A DNA stretch of 64,000 nt. Origin: Bacteroidota bacterium. Lineage in GTDB: Bacteria; Bacteroidota; Ignavibacteria; Tepidaquicellales; Tepidaquicellaceae. The notes below the pieces were generated by a model that saw only the letters and a program-made list of their open reading frames with translations, was not told where the DNA came from and searched no databases. Positions 50,796-59,960 of this stretch are shown piece by piece; position 1 is the first letter of the stretch; every line of letters begins with the position of its first letter. The stretch lies in contig JAFDZO010000012.1 in assembly GCA_018266845.1 (NCBI GenBank), forward strand, positions 1-64,000, read 5' to 3'. The position numbers and the translations under genes were made by a program.

Positions 50796-52151
50796 ATGAA
50801 GATTAATTTTAAGGTACTTGGCGGCGGCACCGAAATAGGCGCAAACTCATATCTTATCTCATTTAACGATGTTAATGTTGTTTTAGATGCAGGACTTCAT
50901 CCGCGTGCACGCGGCGTATCTTCTTTTCCTGATTATGACTCAATAAAAAACTTAAACATAGAACATTTAATAATATCACATGCCCATACTGACCACTTGG
51001 GCGCGCTTCCCTATTTTCTGAAATTTTTTCCCTCCGCAAAAATTTATTCTACAAAGCCTACTCTTTCTTTTGCAGAAGTGATGCTAAGCAATACAACAAA
51101 AATTCTTAAGCAGGAGTTCGAACTTGAATTTGATAAAAGCACAATAAGTAATTATAAAGAAGAAACACTTGATATTATTCCAATGATAATGAAACGTTAT
51201 GATTACAACGAAAAGGTTTTTCTTAATGAAAAAATTTCTTTTGAATTTTTTGATGCAGGGCATATACTCGGCTCTGCTTCTGTATTAATTAATGCCGGCG
51301 GAAAAAAAATATTTTACACCGGAGATATTAACTTAAGAAACCAGTCTCTCATTCCTAAAGCAGATTTACCGGGGCACAAAATAGATATACTTATTACCGA
51401 ATCAACTAATTGTGCTACTGAAGACTATCCCGACTATAAAAACGAAATGACACGGCTTGCATCCTTTATTAATAGAGTAATTAATAAAGGCGGCTCTGTA
51501 TTAATTCCTTCATTTGCGCTCGGCAAGGCGCAGGAGCTTTTGATGCGTGTGCATACTTTAATGAGAAAGAACGAAATTCCCCACGTCCCGGTTTACTATA
51601 GTCCGATGTCGAAAGCTATTAATGATATTTATGATGATTATAACTACACGGTAAACAGAATTAAAAGAGGATTTAAGCTTTCGGAAATCGAAATTAACAT
51701 TCTCAAAAGAATGGATTATTACAAAGGCGATTTTTACAAACACCCCTCCATAATAATTGCCACCAGCGGTATGATGATGCCGCGCACTGCTTCTTATATT
51801 TTAGCGCGCCAGTTTCTTCCACGAGCAAATTTCGGAATTGCTGTCTGCGGATATTGCGACCCCGAAACCCCCGGCTACTTAATAAAGAACTCAAAGCCTT
51901 ATGAAACGCTTTACTTTAATATGTACGACCAAGGAGTTGAAGCAAAATGCGAAATAGGGAATTTCCGTTTCTCATCACACTCCCGCAAAGAAGAGCTTGA
52001 AGGAATGATTGAGCATCTCAATCCCGAAACAATAATAATCGTGCACGGAGATGAAATTGCTATCAACTCGCTGGGCAGCCACACAGTAAAAAAATACCCC
52101 GATAAAAGAATCATCGCCCCCGATAAAGGGAAGGTATATAAATTATCTTGA
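50796..52151 (+). CDS. Beta-CASP metallo-beta-lactamase-fold RNA hydrolase
   Basis: 451-aa cytoplasmic enzyme of the MBL-fold RNase/CPSF73-like group. The zinc site motif is SHAHTDHLG (His62, His64, Asp66, His67), with further ligands in the FDAGHILGSA (His) and FYTGDINLR (Asp) segments. The beta-CASP cap spans about 215-380 with VLIPSFALGKAQELL and IIATSGMMMPRTA, and the C-terminal motif HSRKEELEGMIEHLNPETIIIVHGD is typical. Probably an endo- or 5'-exonuclease acting on RNA; a DNA or small-molecule substrate is not excluded. Monocistronic plus-strand gene. Confidence 0.88.
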   Translation: MKINFKVLGGGTEIGANSYLISFNDVNVVLDAGLHPRARGVSSFPDYDSIKNLNIEHLIISHAHTDHLGALPYFLKFFPSAKIYSTKPTLSFAEVMLSNTTKILKQEFELEFDKSTISNYKEETLDIIPMIMKRYDYNEKVFLNEKISFEFFDAGHILGSASVLINAGGKKIFYTGDINLRNQSLIPKADLPGHKIDILITESTNCATEDYPDYKNEMTRLASFINRVINKGGSVLIPSFALGKAQELLMRVHTLMRKNEIPHVPVYYSPMSKAINDIYDDYNYTVNRIKRGFKLSEIEINILKRMDYYKGDFYKHPSIIIATSGMMMPRTASYILARQFLPRANFGIAVCGYCDPETPGYLIKNSKPYETLYFNMYDQGVEAKCEIGNFRFSSHSRKEELEGMIEHLNPETIIIVHGDEIAINSLGSHTVKKYPDKRIIAPDKGKVYKLS

Positions 52152-52209
52152 TAAATTCATAATAATCGTATAAGTTTTATCATATATTTACGTATTTAAA
52201 TCTACCGCG

Positions 52210-54366
52210 ATGAAAAAGATTATGATAGCACTTTTCTTTCTAACAATTTGTAAAACAACTACGGCTCAATATAATAAATGGGAAAAAACAACTTTCTCTG
52301 TAAGCATCACAAAACAAACCTGCAAAGATAATAATAATAATTATTTTATATATAGTGGTGGCTATGTTTACAAAACCACAAGTGAATTCAAAAAATTCAC
52401 GAAGCATGAATACAGATTCGAAAGTACCGTTTTATCGCTTCATTATACTTCAACAGGAATATTTCTAGCTGGAACTGTTTCAAACGGCATTTACAAATCA
52501 TACGATGCAAACTACTGGGAAAAAATTACCAATGGCTTGCCGGACTCATTGAGTGTTTCAGGGTTTGCTTCTAGGGGAAATTTGATTTTTGCAGCTACGA
52601 GCAAGGGTGTATATTATTCAAGCAACAACGGAGTAAGCTGGTCTTCGAGAAACAACGGACTCACTTCCGACTACAATGCTTCAAATATTGCCATCGAACA
52701 AAACGGAAAACTTTTTATTACCGAGGATAAAAGTTATGCACTGGGAAACAGAGGTGTATTCAAATCAACAGATAACGGCTTAAGCTGGGTCAGTGTATCC
52801 GAAGTTCCAAAAAACGACAGATATTTTTTTATTTATGTTAGCGATGAAAATAAAATTTTTATTTCATCAAGAGGAGTTATTGTAGGAACACTTTATGAAG
52901 ATTTATTTGTTTCAACTGACGGAGGAAATTCGTTTAACAGAATCGGTAATACTTCTCCTACTGCTATAATACACTTAACGGGCAACAATTATCTTTCTGT
53001 ATTTCAACCTGTAACCGGTTATCAGTCTGTTCTTTGCAAATCAAATGACAACTGTGCAAATTGGAATCCTGTTTCGCAGCTATTTCATGGAACATATGAA
53101 AATTTTGTTAAATTGGCTGACGGTAATGTTATGTTAAACTCTCCGTATGGTGGAAACTTAAAAACTCCCGATGGTAATAACTGGACAAGAGAAGTATATG
53201 GTATTCCTTTGGCAAAAGTTGATAAAATTTTATGTGGAGTAAACAGCCCTTATATTCTCGGAGCATTGGCAAACAATGAACTTTATATCTCAACAAACGC
53301 TGGAAACGATTGGAAATTCTATTCGCGGAAAACATTTGAACCTATTAATGAACCAATTTTAGATTTTAGCATTAATAATAATATAGTATATGCCTTGACC
53401 CCGGGAATGATTTGGAAATCATCAGATTACGGCGTAACCTATAATTATACACACTCCATATCCTTTCCCGTTTCAGGAATATGTGTCAAAAATCCCTCAA
53501 CCGTATTCGTCTTTAGCAATTACATATACAAAACAACGAATGATGGTATGAACTGGACTAATCAAAGCTCGGGCATTCCATCTTCAGCCGCCATCTCTGC
53601 CATGACGACTGATGACATAACCGGATATCTGTTTGCGGTTACCTACTCTAACGGAATATTTCGCTCCACAAACAACGGAGACACATGGGAGGTCATTAAT
53701 AACGGCATCCCCATCCCAAGCTCTGGAATAATTAGCATCTCGGCAAATAACAGTTATGTCGGCGCCGGCACCGAAAACAAAGGATTCTATTATTCAACTA
53801 ATTCAGGGAGCAACTGGACAAAAACCAATTTTGGAATTGCTACAGACTCCATAAGTTACTCTTGTGTTTCTATGCGCTCAGGTTTTTCTCTTGTAGGAAC
53901 CAGAACCAATCTTTTACCCGGCAAAGGACTATTCTTCAATTTGAATTTCAGCTATGCTTTCAATTATGGTTTGACAGATTTAAACATAAACTCAGTAACT
54001 GGTCCTATGGTTTACTATCTTTTTGCAGCAGGAGATTCAGGCATGTACAGAACAGATTTACGTGATGATATCAGGCTTATCTCTTCAGAAGTCCCTGATA
54101 AATTTTCACTTTCTCAAAACTACCCAAATCCGTTCAACCCTTCTACAGTTATCCGATATCAGTTATTAGTTGCCGGAAATGTTTCGCTCAAAGTTTTTGA
54201 TTTACTCGGAAAAGAAGTTGCCACTCTTGTAAATGAAAAACAAAACGCAGGCAGCTATGATGTCGATTTTAATTCTACTGAATATAATCTTCCGAGCGGA
54301 ATTTATTTTTATACACTGAATGCAGGAGATTTTAAAGAGACAAAGAAGATGGTGTTGGTAAAGTAA
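52210..54366 (+). CDS. T9SS-secreted BNR-type beta-propeller protein
   Basis: 718-aa protein: signal peptide (MKKIMIALFFLTICKTTTAQ), many BNR/sialidase-like repeats with the turn S-x-D-G-x-S/T-W (for example FKSTDNGLSWVSVS, YYSSNNGVSWSSRN, FRSTNNGDTWEVI), and a T9SS type A domain (LSQNYPNPFNPSTVIRYQL to KKMVLVK). No sialidase catalytic Arg triad or YRIP motif is visible, so it is probably a structural or binding propeller, not a glycosidase. Confidence 0.86.
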   Translation: MKKIMIALFFLTICKTTTAQYNKWEKTTFSVSITKQTCKDNNNNYFIYSGGYVYKTTSEFKKFTKHEYRFESTVLSLHYTSTGIFLAGTVSNGIYKSYDANYWEKITNGLPDSLSVSGFASRGNLIFAATSKGVYYSSNNGVSWSSRNNGLTSDYNASNIAIEQNGKLFITEDKSYALGNRGVFKSTDNGLSWVSVSEVPKNDRYFFIYVSDENKIFISSRGVIVGTLYEDLFVSTDGGNSFNRIGNTSPTAIIHLTGNNYLSVFQPVTGYQSVLCKSNDNCANWNPVSQLFHGTYENFVKLADGNVMLNSPYGGNLKTPDGNNWTREVYGIPLAKVDKILCGVNSPYILGALANNELYISTNAGNDWKFYSRKTFEPINEPILDFSINNNIVYALTPGMIWKSSDYGVTYNYTHSISFPVSGICVKNPSTVFVFSNYIYKTTNDGMNWTNQSSGIPSSAAISAMTTDDITGYLFAVTYSNGIFRSTNNGDTWEVINNGIPIPSSGIISISANNSYVGAGTENKGFYYSTNSGSNWTKTNFGIATDSISYSCVSMRSGFSLVGTRTNLLPGKGLFFNLNFSYAFNYGLTDLNINSVTGPMVYYLFAAGDSGMYRTDLRDDIRLISSEVPDKFSLSQNYPNPFNPSTVIRYQLLVAGNVSLKVFDLLGKEVATLVNEKQNAGSYDVDFNSTEYNLPSGIYFYTLNAGDFKETKKMVLVK

Positions 54367-54373
54367 CATTTAT

Positions 54374-54423
54374 ACCACTCCTCTTTTACGAGGAGTGGTT
54401 TATTGTCCGCAATTTTATTGCGG
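54374..54423 (+). terminator. Tandem hairpin terminators after the BNR-type gene
   Basis: First stem ACCACTCCTC (54374-54383) / GAGGAGTGGT (54390-54399), perfect 10 bp, followed by TTATTGT. Second stem CCGCAAT (54407-54413) / ATTGCGG (54417-54423). Both lie directly after the stop. Confidence 0.7.
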
Positions 54424-54542
54424 CAGAAGTGCTTTAATTTTTGCAATAGTAAAATAATTTTTACTCATTTCGACTTACTCCACCGGAACTTTTATTTTTT
54501 ACAGGTGTATTAGAATAAACGCTCTTAATTTATTTTCATTAC

Positions 54543-55520
54543 ATGAAAGCAATAACTTACTTTCTCACGCTTTCCCTTTTTGCTCTCTGCTCTTGCTCAA
54601 GTCAAAAGACCGAGCCGGAATTTCAAATTGCTCACTCCGATGATCTTGAAGTATCTGTCAGCAATCCAAGTATGTACCGAAATCTTTTGAACGCAGATTT
54701 ATATAATAATATTAATGCTTCGGAAGTGATAAGAGATATCTTTATTCTTGGTGAAGCGATAAAGCAGGAGCGTGATGACTTCAGACAAAATAAAGTTAAA
54801 GAAGTTAAAATGATTTTAGATTATGGAAAAGACTCAGCCAAAAAAGATTTTGCTCTGATGAAAATAAATATTAAAGGATTTATTCAAGAGTACATCCCCA
54901 AATATTCTAATGCTTTAAAAAGCCCTATGAAATTTTTTTACGATGACGCAGAGAGGCTTACCGAAATTACGGGAACTACCTCAGATAAACAAAAAGAATT
55001 TTCCTGGTACAGATTTTTATATTACGATAGGCAGCTTCAGAAATTTATTAAGTGGCAAGGCTCGCAGTTTCCGCAGGAATACGAACTGACATATTCGGGA
55101 GATGAAAACCAGTTTCTCTATATTTCAAGCTATAATGCTTACGATAAATATTATTTTCATTTCAGCGCTGATTTCAATAAAGAAAATAAAATTACCGGGC
55201 TTTACTCTGTCTCTTCCTTTGGTGAATCACGGATTTATTATTCCGGCACAACAAATGAAAATTCTCTGAATGGAAATTCATTAGATACAATCATGTGCAC
55301 AAAAGGAAGTCTTACAAAATATTATATAATGAAAAATAATAGAATGCTTCAGAGAATTGCTGTGATGGAAGAATTTATTTCTAAAAGAACTGTCCCCCGC
55401 GAGGAATACGAAAGAATATACTATTACTACGGCACAAACAATCTGCTAGAAAGAATCGAATCATCAGTCCGCGACTTCCCAGTGTTCAACCTTTATTTTG
55501 AGTACGAGTACTATGAGTAA
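54543..55520 (+). CDS. Lipoprotein of unknown function
   Basis: 325-aa lipoprotein with a signal peptide ending in the lipobox-like ALCSC (lipid Cys at about 19). Mature part rich in Tyr, Lys and Asp with no recognised domain; several YxYxG-type strand turns (YYYYGTNNLLERIESS) recall YD-repeat or MORN-like antiparallel sheets. No T9SS tail. Possible outer-membrane sorting. Followed by the T9SS relic. Confidence 0.7.
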   Translation: MKAITYFLTLSLFALCSCSSQKTEPEFQIAHSDDLEVSVSNPSMYRNLLNADLYNNINASEVIRDIFILGEAIKQERDDFRQNKVKEVKMILDYGKDSAKKDFALMKINIKGFIQEYIPKYSNALKSPMKFFYDDAERLTEITGTTSDKQKEFSWYRFLYYDRQLQKFIKWQGSQFPQEYELTYSGDENQFLYISSYNAYDKYYFHFSADFNKENKITGLYSVSSFGESRIYYSGTTNENSLNGNSLDTIMCTKGSLTKYYIMKNNRMLQRIAVMEEFISKRTVPREEYERIYYYYGTNNLLERIESSVRDFPVFNLYFEYEYYE

Positions 55521-55563
55521 GAAACCGTATATCTTTCATTGTTTACTAAGAGAGGGGGCATGA

Positions 55564-55659
55564 ATTGCCAACTCTATCAATCTCACAAGAGGAATATGTT
55601 TTTATACTCTTACTGCAGGGAATTTTAAAGAGATAAGGAAAATGATTTTAATAAAATAA
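55564..55659 (+). pseudogene. Relic of a T9SS sorting-domain gene end
   Basis: In one frame the segment reads a T9SS C-terminus: RGICFYTLTAGNFKEIRKMI then LIK and a stop (TAA at 55657-55659). It lacks the upstream YPNPFNP motif and has a stop codon at 55561-55563. The intact gene 1.2 kb upstream ends with almost the same pattern (SGIYFYTLNAGDFKETKKMV), so this looks like the last 30 residues of a deleted paralog. Confidence 0.75.
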
Positions 55660-55804
55660 ATCTCAGATGAATATGAGTTTTATGATGACACAGATTTTAT
55701 TAATGACATTGTGAAAAAAATTTATCCTGTATTTTTCATCTGTGAAATCATATCCATCATATTTATCTGTGTTACCGATATAACTAATAACTAATATCGG
55801 ACAA
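55660..55804. other. Short AT-rich spacer with decayed inverted repeat
   Basis: About 145 bp of AT-rich DNA after the relic. GACACAGAT (near 55686) and ATCTGTGTTA (near 55770) form a loose, interrupted inverted pairing. No gene. Confidence 0.35.
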
Positions 55805-56593
55805 CTAAACTTCGTAGAATCCCATTCTTCTGTCTATAAACAAATTGTTGTTGGGATTTATATTTTTATCGCCGGCCTCTTCTTCATTAATTTCTACTAT
55901 GATACATTCCTCACTATCTTTTGATGCTCTCGCGAGATATTCTCCCCTCGGAGAGACAATAACGCTCTCACCCGTGAAAAATAATTCCGTATCGTTTACT
56001 TTCTCGCTGCCGATTCTGTTTGCGGTAATAGTAAAGACGTGATTTTCAAGAGCGCGCGTGAACATTGCCTGCTGGCAGTAAGGCATAACAAGATTTGAAG
56101 GATGACAGATAATCTTAGCTCCGCGCAGAGCAAGCGTGCGCGCTGTTTCGGGAAAAATCCAGTCGAAGCATACCATCATTCCGATTTTCGTAAGATGAAT
56201 TTCATAAGCTTCAAGAGGCATATTGCCGGCAGTAAACCATTGCTTTTCGGAATCGAACAAATGCAGCTTGCGGTAGATTTTATAAGAGCCGTCAGGGCAG
56301 TATAATACAGATGAGTTAAAAAATTCTCCTATGAATTTTTCGCAGACACCGGAAATAATGTAAGCGTTTTTCTTTTTGGAAAGCTCAAGAAGAGTTTGCG
56401 AAAAAATTCCACTGGGAATATTTTCTGATGCGCTTTCAAGCTCTTCGCTGTTTGCAAAAAGGTAGCCCGAATTGGCAAGCTCGGGAAGAACCATTAAATC
56501 AAAATCTTTATCAATGAGAGAATCATAAATTTTTTCTGCGTTATGTTTTACGTCTCCGCGTTCCGGCTTGAATTGAAAAAATCCTATTTTCAT
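55805..56593 (-). CDS. Nitrilase-superfamily carbon-nitrogen hydrolase
   Basis: 262-aa cytoplasmic hydrolase with the full Glu-Lys-Cys triad: Glu38 (VLPELANSGY), Lys109 (YRKLHLFD) and Cys142 (MMVCFDWIFPET). Size and motifs fit amidase/omega-amidase-like branches of the superfamily. The substrate is uncertain. A single gene whose downstream side abuts the relic region. Confidence 0.87.
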   Translation of the reverse strand: MKIGFFQFKPERGDVKHNAEKIYDSLIDKDFDLMVLPELANSGYLFANSEELESASENIPSGIFSQTLLELSKKKNAYIISGVCEKFIGEFFNSSVLYCPDGSYKIYRKLHLFDSEKQWFTAGNMPLEAYEIHLTKIGMMVCFDWIFPETARTLALRGAKIICHPSNLVMPYCQQAMFTRALENHVFTITANRIGSEKVNDTELFFTGESVIVSPRGEYLARASKDSEECIIVEINEEEAGDKNINPNNNLFIDRRMGFYEV

Positions 56594-57047
56594 AATTCAG
56601 GGTTTAGTTCATTCAAAAGTAGTGAATTCCAGTTGAGAAATTCAGTCTATTATGTATAACGCAAAAAAGAGGAAAATGATTTAAGAAAAAAAATAGAAAG
56701 AAAAAATTTTTGAAGGCTCGTTACAAAGCGGATTTTGCCAGAGGGTATCGGGGCTTCGCAACGTATGAAACGGGCAATATTTGACTGATGAAAAAGTGCG
56801 AATTATAAAGAAAAAAATTTCCCCACACTACTAATATCTCTTCTAGCATTAGCAAAAAAACAGAAAACGCATAAATTGTTTTAACAGTAATTTACGTGAA
56901 AACTTACGAGGGGGCGTAAGTTTCACCATATGAAAAAATAGGAGTTTAGGGCTTCATTTTTTCGGACAAAAAATCCCCTGCACAGCAGAACCTGTCTCCT
57001 GCCGCGAATCAAATGCGCTGATTTAAATTTTAAAAAGGTGGGGTATT
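56594..57047. other. 454-bp intergenic region with hairpin element
   Basis: Between two minus-strand genes. The only clear structure is the AGGGGG-loop hairpin copy (56875-56945). No ORF of note. Confidence 0.6.
56875..56945 (+). repeat. AGGGGG-loop hairpin element, copy 2
   Basis: AAAACTTACG (56899-56908), loop AGGGGG (56909-56914), CGTAAGTTT (56915-56923). The upstream GTTTTAACA and the downstream ATATG and AGTTTAG are shared with copy 1 at 8412-8480, in the same orientation. Both copies lie roughly 100-130 bp beyond the 3' end of a minus-strand gene. Confidence 0.65.
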
Positions 57048-57422
57048 TTATTCTAGTTCCTGAAAGATGTGGAACGTCACGCCATAAGGGTCAAGAAAGA
57101 GCGCGCTCTTCTTGTTGTAAAGTGTTACTATTACGCATCCTTCGCTTTCCAGCAAAGTTTTTGCTTCGTCAAAATCCGCAACCTTAAATTCAAGAATTAC
57201 TCTTCCGGGCTTTTGCTTTTCAACAAAGAAATTAAATTTTCCTTTTTTGAAATGAGCTTCCTTCTGGTATTTCTTAATCAAGTCCATTCCAAAAATATTT
57301 TTATAGAACTCTACAGCATTATCAAAGTCTCTTACTTGCAGAGCTACATACGGGCTGAATTCAAAATTGATTTCCTTTTTTTCGGTCTTCTCTTTTGTCT
57401 CCGTGTTAGTTTTTTTACTCAA
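57048..57422 (-). CDS. VOC-superfamily protein
   Basis: 124-aa protein of the glyoxalase/bleomycin-resistance (VOC) superfamily: a Lys/Glu-rich leader (1-20), then SPYVALQVRDFDNAVEFYKNIFGMDLI and the C-terminal SALFLDPYGVTFHIFQEL. Metal ligands are partly unclear, so a binding role is as likely as catalysis. It is 54 bp downstream of uvrC on the same strand. Confidence 0.83.
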   Translation of the reverse strand: MSKKTNTETKEKTEKKEINFEFSPYVALQVRDFDNAVEFYKNIFGMDLIKKYQKEAHFKKGKFNFFVEKQKPGRVILEFKVADFDEAKTLLESEGCVIVTLYNKKSALFLDPYGVTFHIFQELE

Positions 57423-57476
57423 TTTTTTTAGTTTTATTAAAAATTTTTTTCACAAAAAATATAATTAGAATAACTT

Positions 57477-59369
57477 TTACGTAATAGGAAAAAAATAGTT
57501 TTTGAGCAAAAAAGTTGTTTTCCTCCCTATGGTTTTTTCAAATGTTTCAAAATCGCTGTTTATTTTTTCTTTAATCATTTCAACTGAGCCGAATTGTGTT
57601 AACAATTTCTTAGCAAGTTTTTCACCAATTCCAGGAATTGAAGTCAATTCCGATGTTAAAGTTCTTTTATCGCGAATACTTTTATGAAACGTTACTGCAA
57701 AGCGGTGCGCCTCATCTCTTACTCTTTGAAGCAGCTTTAAACCGCTGGAAGTTTTCGGAATTGACTGCGCATCTGATTGCTCAGGAAGAAAAACTTCTTC
57801 CAATCTTTTTGCTAACCCTATGATGTTAATATTTTTTATTCCCAAGTCCTCAAGCACTTTCACCGCCGATGAAAGCTGTCCTTTTCCTCCGTCAACGATT
57901 ATTAAATCAGGCTCGCTTGAAAATGATTCATCTGTTTTAGTATTCTCATTTTTTTTTTCATCTTTCTCGCTGTATCTTTTAAATCTTCTGTATATCACTT
58001 CTCTCATTGAAAGAAAATCATCGGGCTGACCTGCTGCATTCATCACTGACTGAATTTTGAATTTTCTGTAATCAGATTTCTTCGGCTTACCATCTAAGAA
58101 AACCACCATCGAGGCAACAGTATCTGTACCCTGTATATGAGAAATATCATAGCATTCTATTCTCCTAGGAAGCTTCGTTAACTTCAAATCTCTCTTCAAT
58201 GCTTCGAGCGATGGCGGAGTAAAATCTCTTTTCATCTTGGATAAAATCAATTCATCAAGCATCAAACGCGCATTTTTCTTCACCATGAAAACAAGCTTGT
58301 ACTTATCTCCGATTTTCGGAATTACAAATTCTATTCTTGATTGCTTCTTTTCTTCAAGCCAGCTTTTTATTGCATCGGGATTTTCAAGTTCATTCTGCAA
58401 ATAAATTTCATCGGGAATAAAATCTGTCTTTGTATAATACATCGTTACAAGATTTTCTATAATTTCTTCATCAGCTTTTTCAAGCATATTGCCCATATAA
58501 AAATGCGTCTTGCCTATTACTTTGCCGTCGCGGATTTTCAATATCATTCCTACTCCGTCGTTATCCTGCCTGTCGAACGCAAAAATATCTTTATCTATTC
58601 TCTCTTCATCAACCATTTTTTGTTTAGACGAATATACATCTACTGCATTTATCTTATCCCGCAGCTTCGCGGCTTTTTCAAAGAGCATTTCAGAAGAATA
58701 GAAATTCATTTTCTGATTAAGGTCTTTTAAAAGCGTAGAGGTTTTTCCATTTAGCAGCTTTGCAACTTCATCTATCATTTCGTTATAATCGGCGCGTGAA
58801 ACCAGTCCTTCACACGGACCTTCACATTTTTTAATATGATAATCCAGGCATACTTTAAATTTTCCTTTTGCAATATTTTCTTCTGTAAGATTTAAATTAC
58901 ATGAGCGAATCATAAAAATATCTCTGATTGACTTCAGCGCATAACGCATGTTTTTCACGTCGGTATAAGGTCCGAAATATCTTGAGCCGTCGGAACGTTT
59001 TTTTCTTGTGGGGAAAACTCTCGGAAAGGGTTCGTTTGTGATTACAATATACGGGTAGGATTTATCGTCTTTGAAGTTTACATTATATCGCGGCTTCAGC
59101 TCGTTTATTAAATTAAGCTCGAGTATAAGCGCTTCGACTTCGTTATCCGTAGTGATAATTTCCACATCGCGGATTTTTGAAATCATCGTTATCAGCCGTC
59201 CTGACTGCGGACGAGACTGGAAATACTGCCTCACGCGGTTTCGCAGCACTTTCGCCTTGCCTACATATAGTATCTTTCCCTTGTCATCTTTGAACTGATA
59301 TACTCCCGGTGTGGTTGGAAGATTTTCAAGCTTGGTAGAGAGTTCGGTATTTATTTTTATTTCTTCCAT
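57477..59369 (-). CDS. uvrC: UvrABC system excinuclease subunit C
   Basis: 630-aa nucleotide-excision-repair nuclease. Visible domains: N-terminal GIY-YIG nuclease (TPGVYQFKDDKGKILYVGKA; 18-100), UVR helical motif (about 205-240), the C-terminal RNase-H-like nuclease domain (CYDISHIQGTDTVASMVVF; VDGGKGQLS) and the helix-hairpin-helix tail (TSELTSIPGIGEKLAKKLL). Normal length. It makes both incisions flanking DNA damage bound by UvrB. It lies 40 bp downstream of the methylmalonyl-CoA epimerase gene. Confidence 0.95.
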   Translation of the reverse strand: MEEIKINTELSTKLENLPTTPGVYQFKDDKGKILYVGKAKVLRNRVRQYFQSRPQSGRLITMISKIRDVEIITTDNEVEALILELNLINELKPRYNVNFKDDKSYPYIVITNEPFPRVFPTRKKRSDGSRYFGPYTDVKNMRYALKSIRDIFMIRSCNLNLTEENIAKGKFKVCLDYHIKKCEGPCEGLVSRADYNEMIDEVAKLLNGKTSTLLKDLNQKMNFYSSEMLFEKAAKLRDKINAVDVYSSKQKMVDEERIDKDIFAFDRQDNDGVGMILKIRDGKVIGKTHFYMGNMLEKADEEIIENLVTMYYTKTDFIPDEIYLQNELENPDAIKSWLEEKKQSRIEFVIPKIGDKYKLVFMVKKNARLMLDELILSKMKRDFTPPSLEALKRDLKLTKLPRRIECYDISHIQGTDTVASMVVFLDGKPKKSDYRKFKIQSVMNAAGQPDDFLSMREVIYRRFKRYSEKDEKKNENTKTDESFSSEPDLIIVDGGKGQLSSAVKVLEDLGIKNINIIGLAKRLEEVFLPEQSDAQSIPKTSSGLKLLQRVRDEAHRFAVTFHKSIRDKRTLTSELTSIPGIGEKLAKKLLTQFGSVEMIKEKINSDFETFEKTIGRKTTFLLKNYFFPIT

Positions 59370-59409
59370 CCGGTGTATTGCATATAATCAGATTTTCTTC
59401 AATAAGATT

Positions 59410-59808
59410 TCAAGATTTATGCTGGGAGAGTTCCATTAAAATTCCTGCCGTTGATTTCGGGTGAAGAAAAGCTATAAGCATATCATCTGCGCCTGTCTTT
59501 GGTGTTTTATCTATTAAATTTATTCCTGCGTTATTCAGATGGAACAGCTTATCAATAATATCATAAACACCGAATGAACAGTGATGAATTCCTTCGCCTT
59601 TTTTTTCTATGAATTTTGAGATGGGTGAATCCGGCGCTGTTCCTTCAAGCAGCTCAATATCGCAGTTAGTCAGATGTAGTTTTCTTACGTTTACTTTTTG
59701 TTCGGCAACGTGTTCCATGGGAGAAGCCTCTACTCCGAATATCTTTTCAAATAATGGAACGGATTGCTCTAATGATTTAACGGCAATTCCAAGATGGTCT
59801 AATTTCAT
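59410..59808 (-). CDS. mce: Methylmalonyl-CoA epimerase
   Basis: 132-aa VOC-fold enzyme. Family segments are MKLDHLGIAVKSLEQSVPLFEKIFG, IELLEGTAPDSPISKFIEKKGEGIHHCSF and HPKSTAGILMEL, containing the metal-binding His5, His (GIHHCSF) and Glu near the end. It interconverts (R)- and (S)-methylmalonyl-CoA for propionate metabolism with methylmalonyl-CoA mutase, which is not in this window. Confidence 0.92.
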   Translation of the reverse strand: MKLDHLGIAVKSLEQSVPLFEKIFGVEASPMEHVAEQKVNVRKLHLTNCDIELLEGTAPDSPISKFIEKKGEGIHHCSFGVYDIIDKLFHLNNAGINLIDKTPKTGADDMLIAFLHPKSTAGILMELSQHKS

Positions 59809-59904
59809 ATTTACAGTTTATAATTTTTGCCTGTAATATAAAATTACATCTAATGGATTTTATAAAAAATGAAATAAGAAATGAACTTTTTAAAATATCC
59901 GTTG

Positions 59905-59952
59905 AGGGTAGAAACACAATATTTTGCGTTTCCTCATTGCGTCTCTACGAGG
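59905..59952. repeat. Degenerate agacgc-type palindrome
   Basis: GAAACaCAA-TAT-TTTGcGTTTC forms a hairpin, followed by TTGCGTCTCTAC. It resembles the GCGTCTC palindrome at 45.64 kb and lies between mce and the next T9SS gene. It is too degenerate to be sure of the family. Confidence 0.4.
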
Positions 59953-59960
59953 CAGCGCAA

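Noticed and set aside
52210-54366. Active sialidase
   Set aside because: BNR-like turns are present but no catalytic Arg triad, Tyr nucleophile context or FRIP motif is visible.
56102-56305. 67-aa plus-strand ORF antisense to the nitrilase gene
   Set aside because: It overlaps the catalytic Lys and Cys motifs of the real gene on the other strand.
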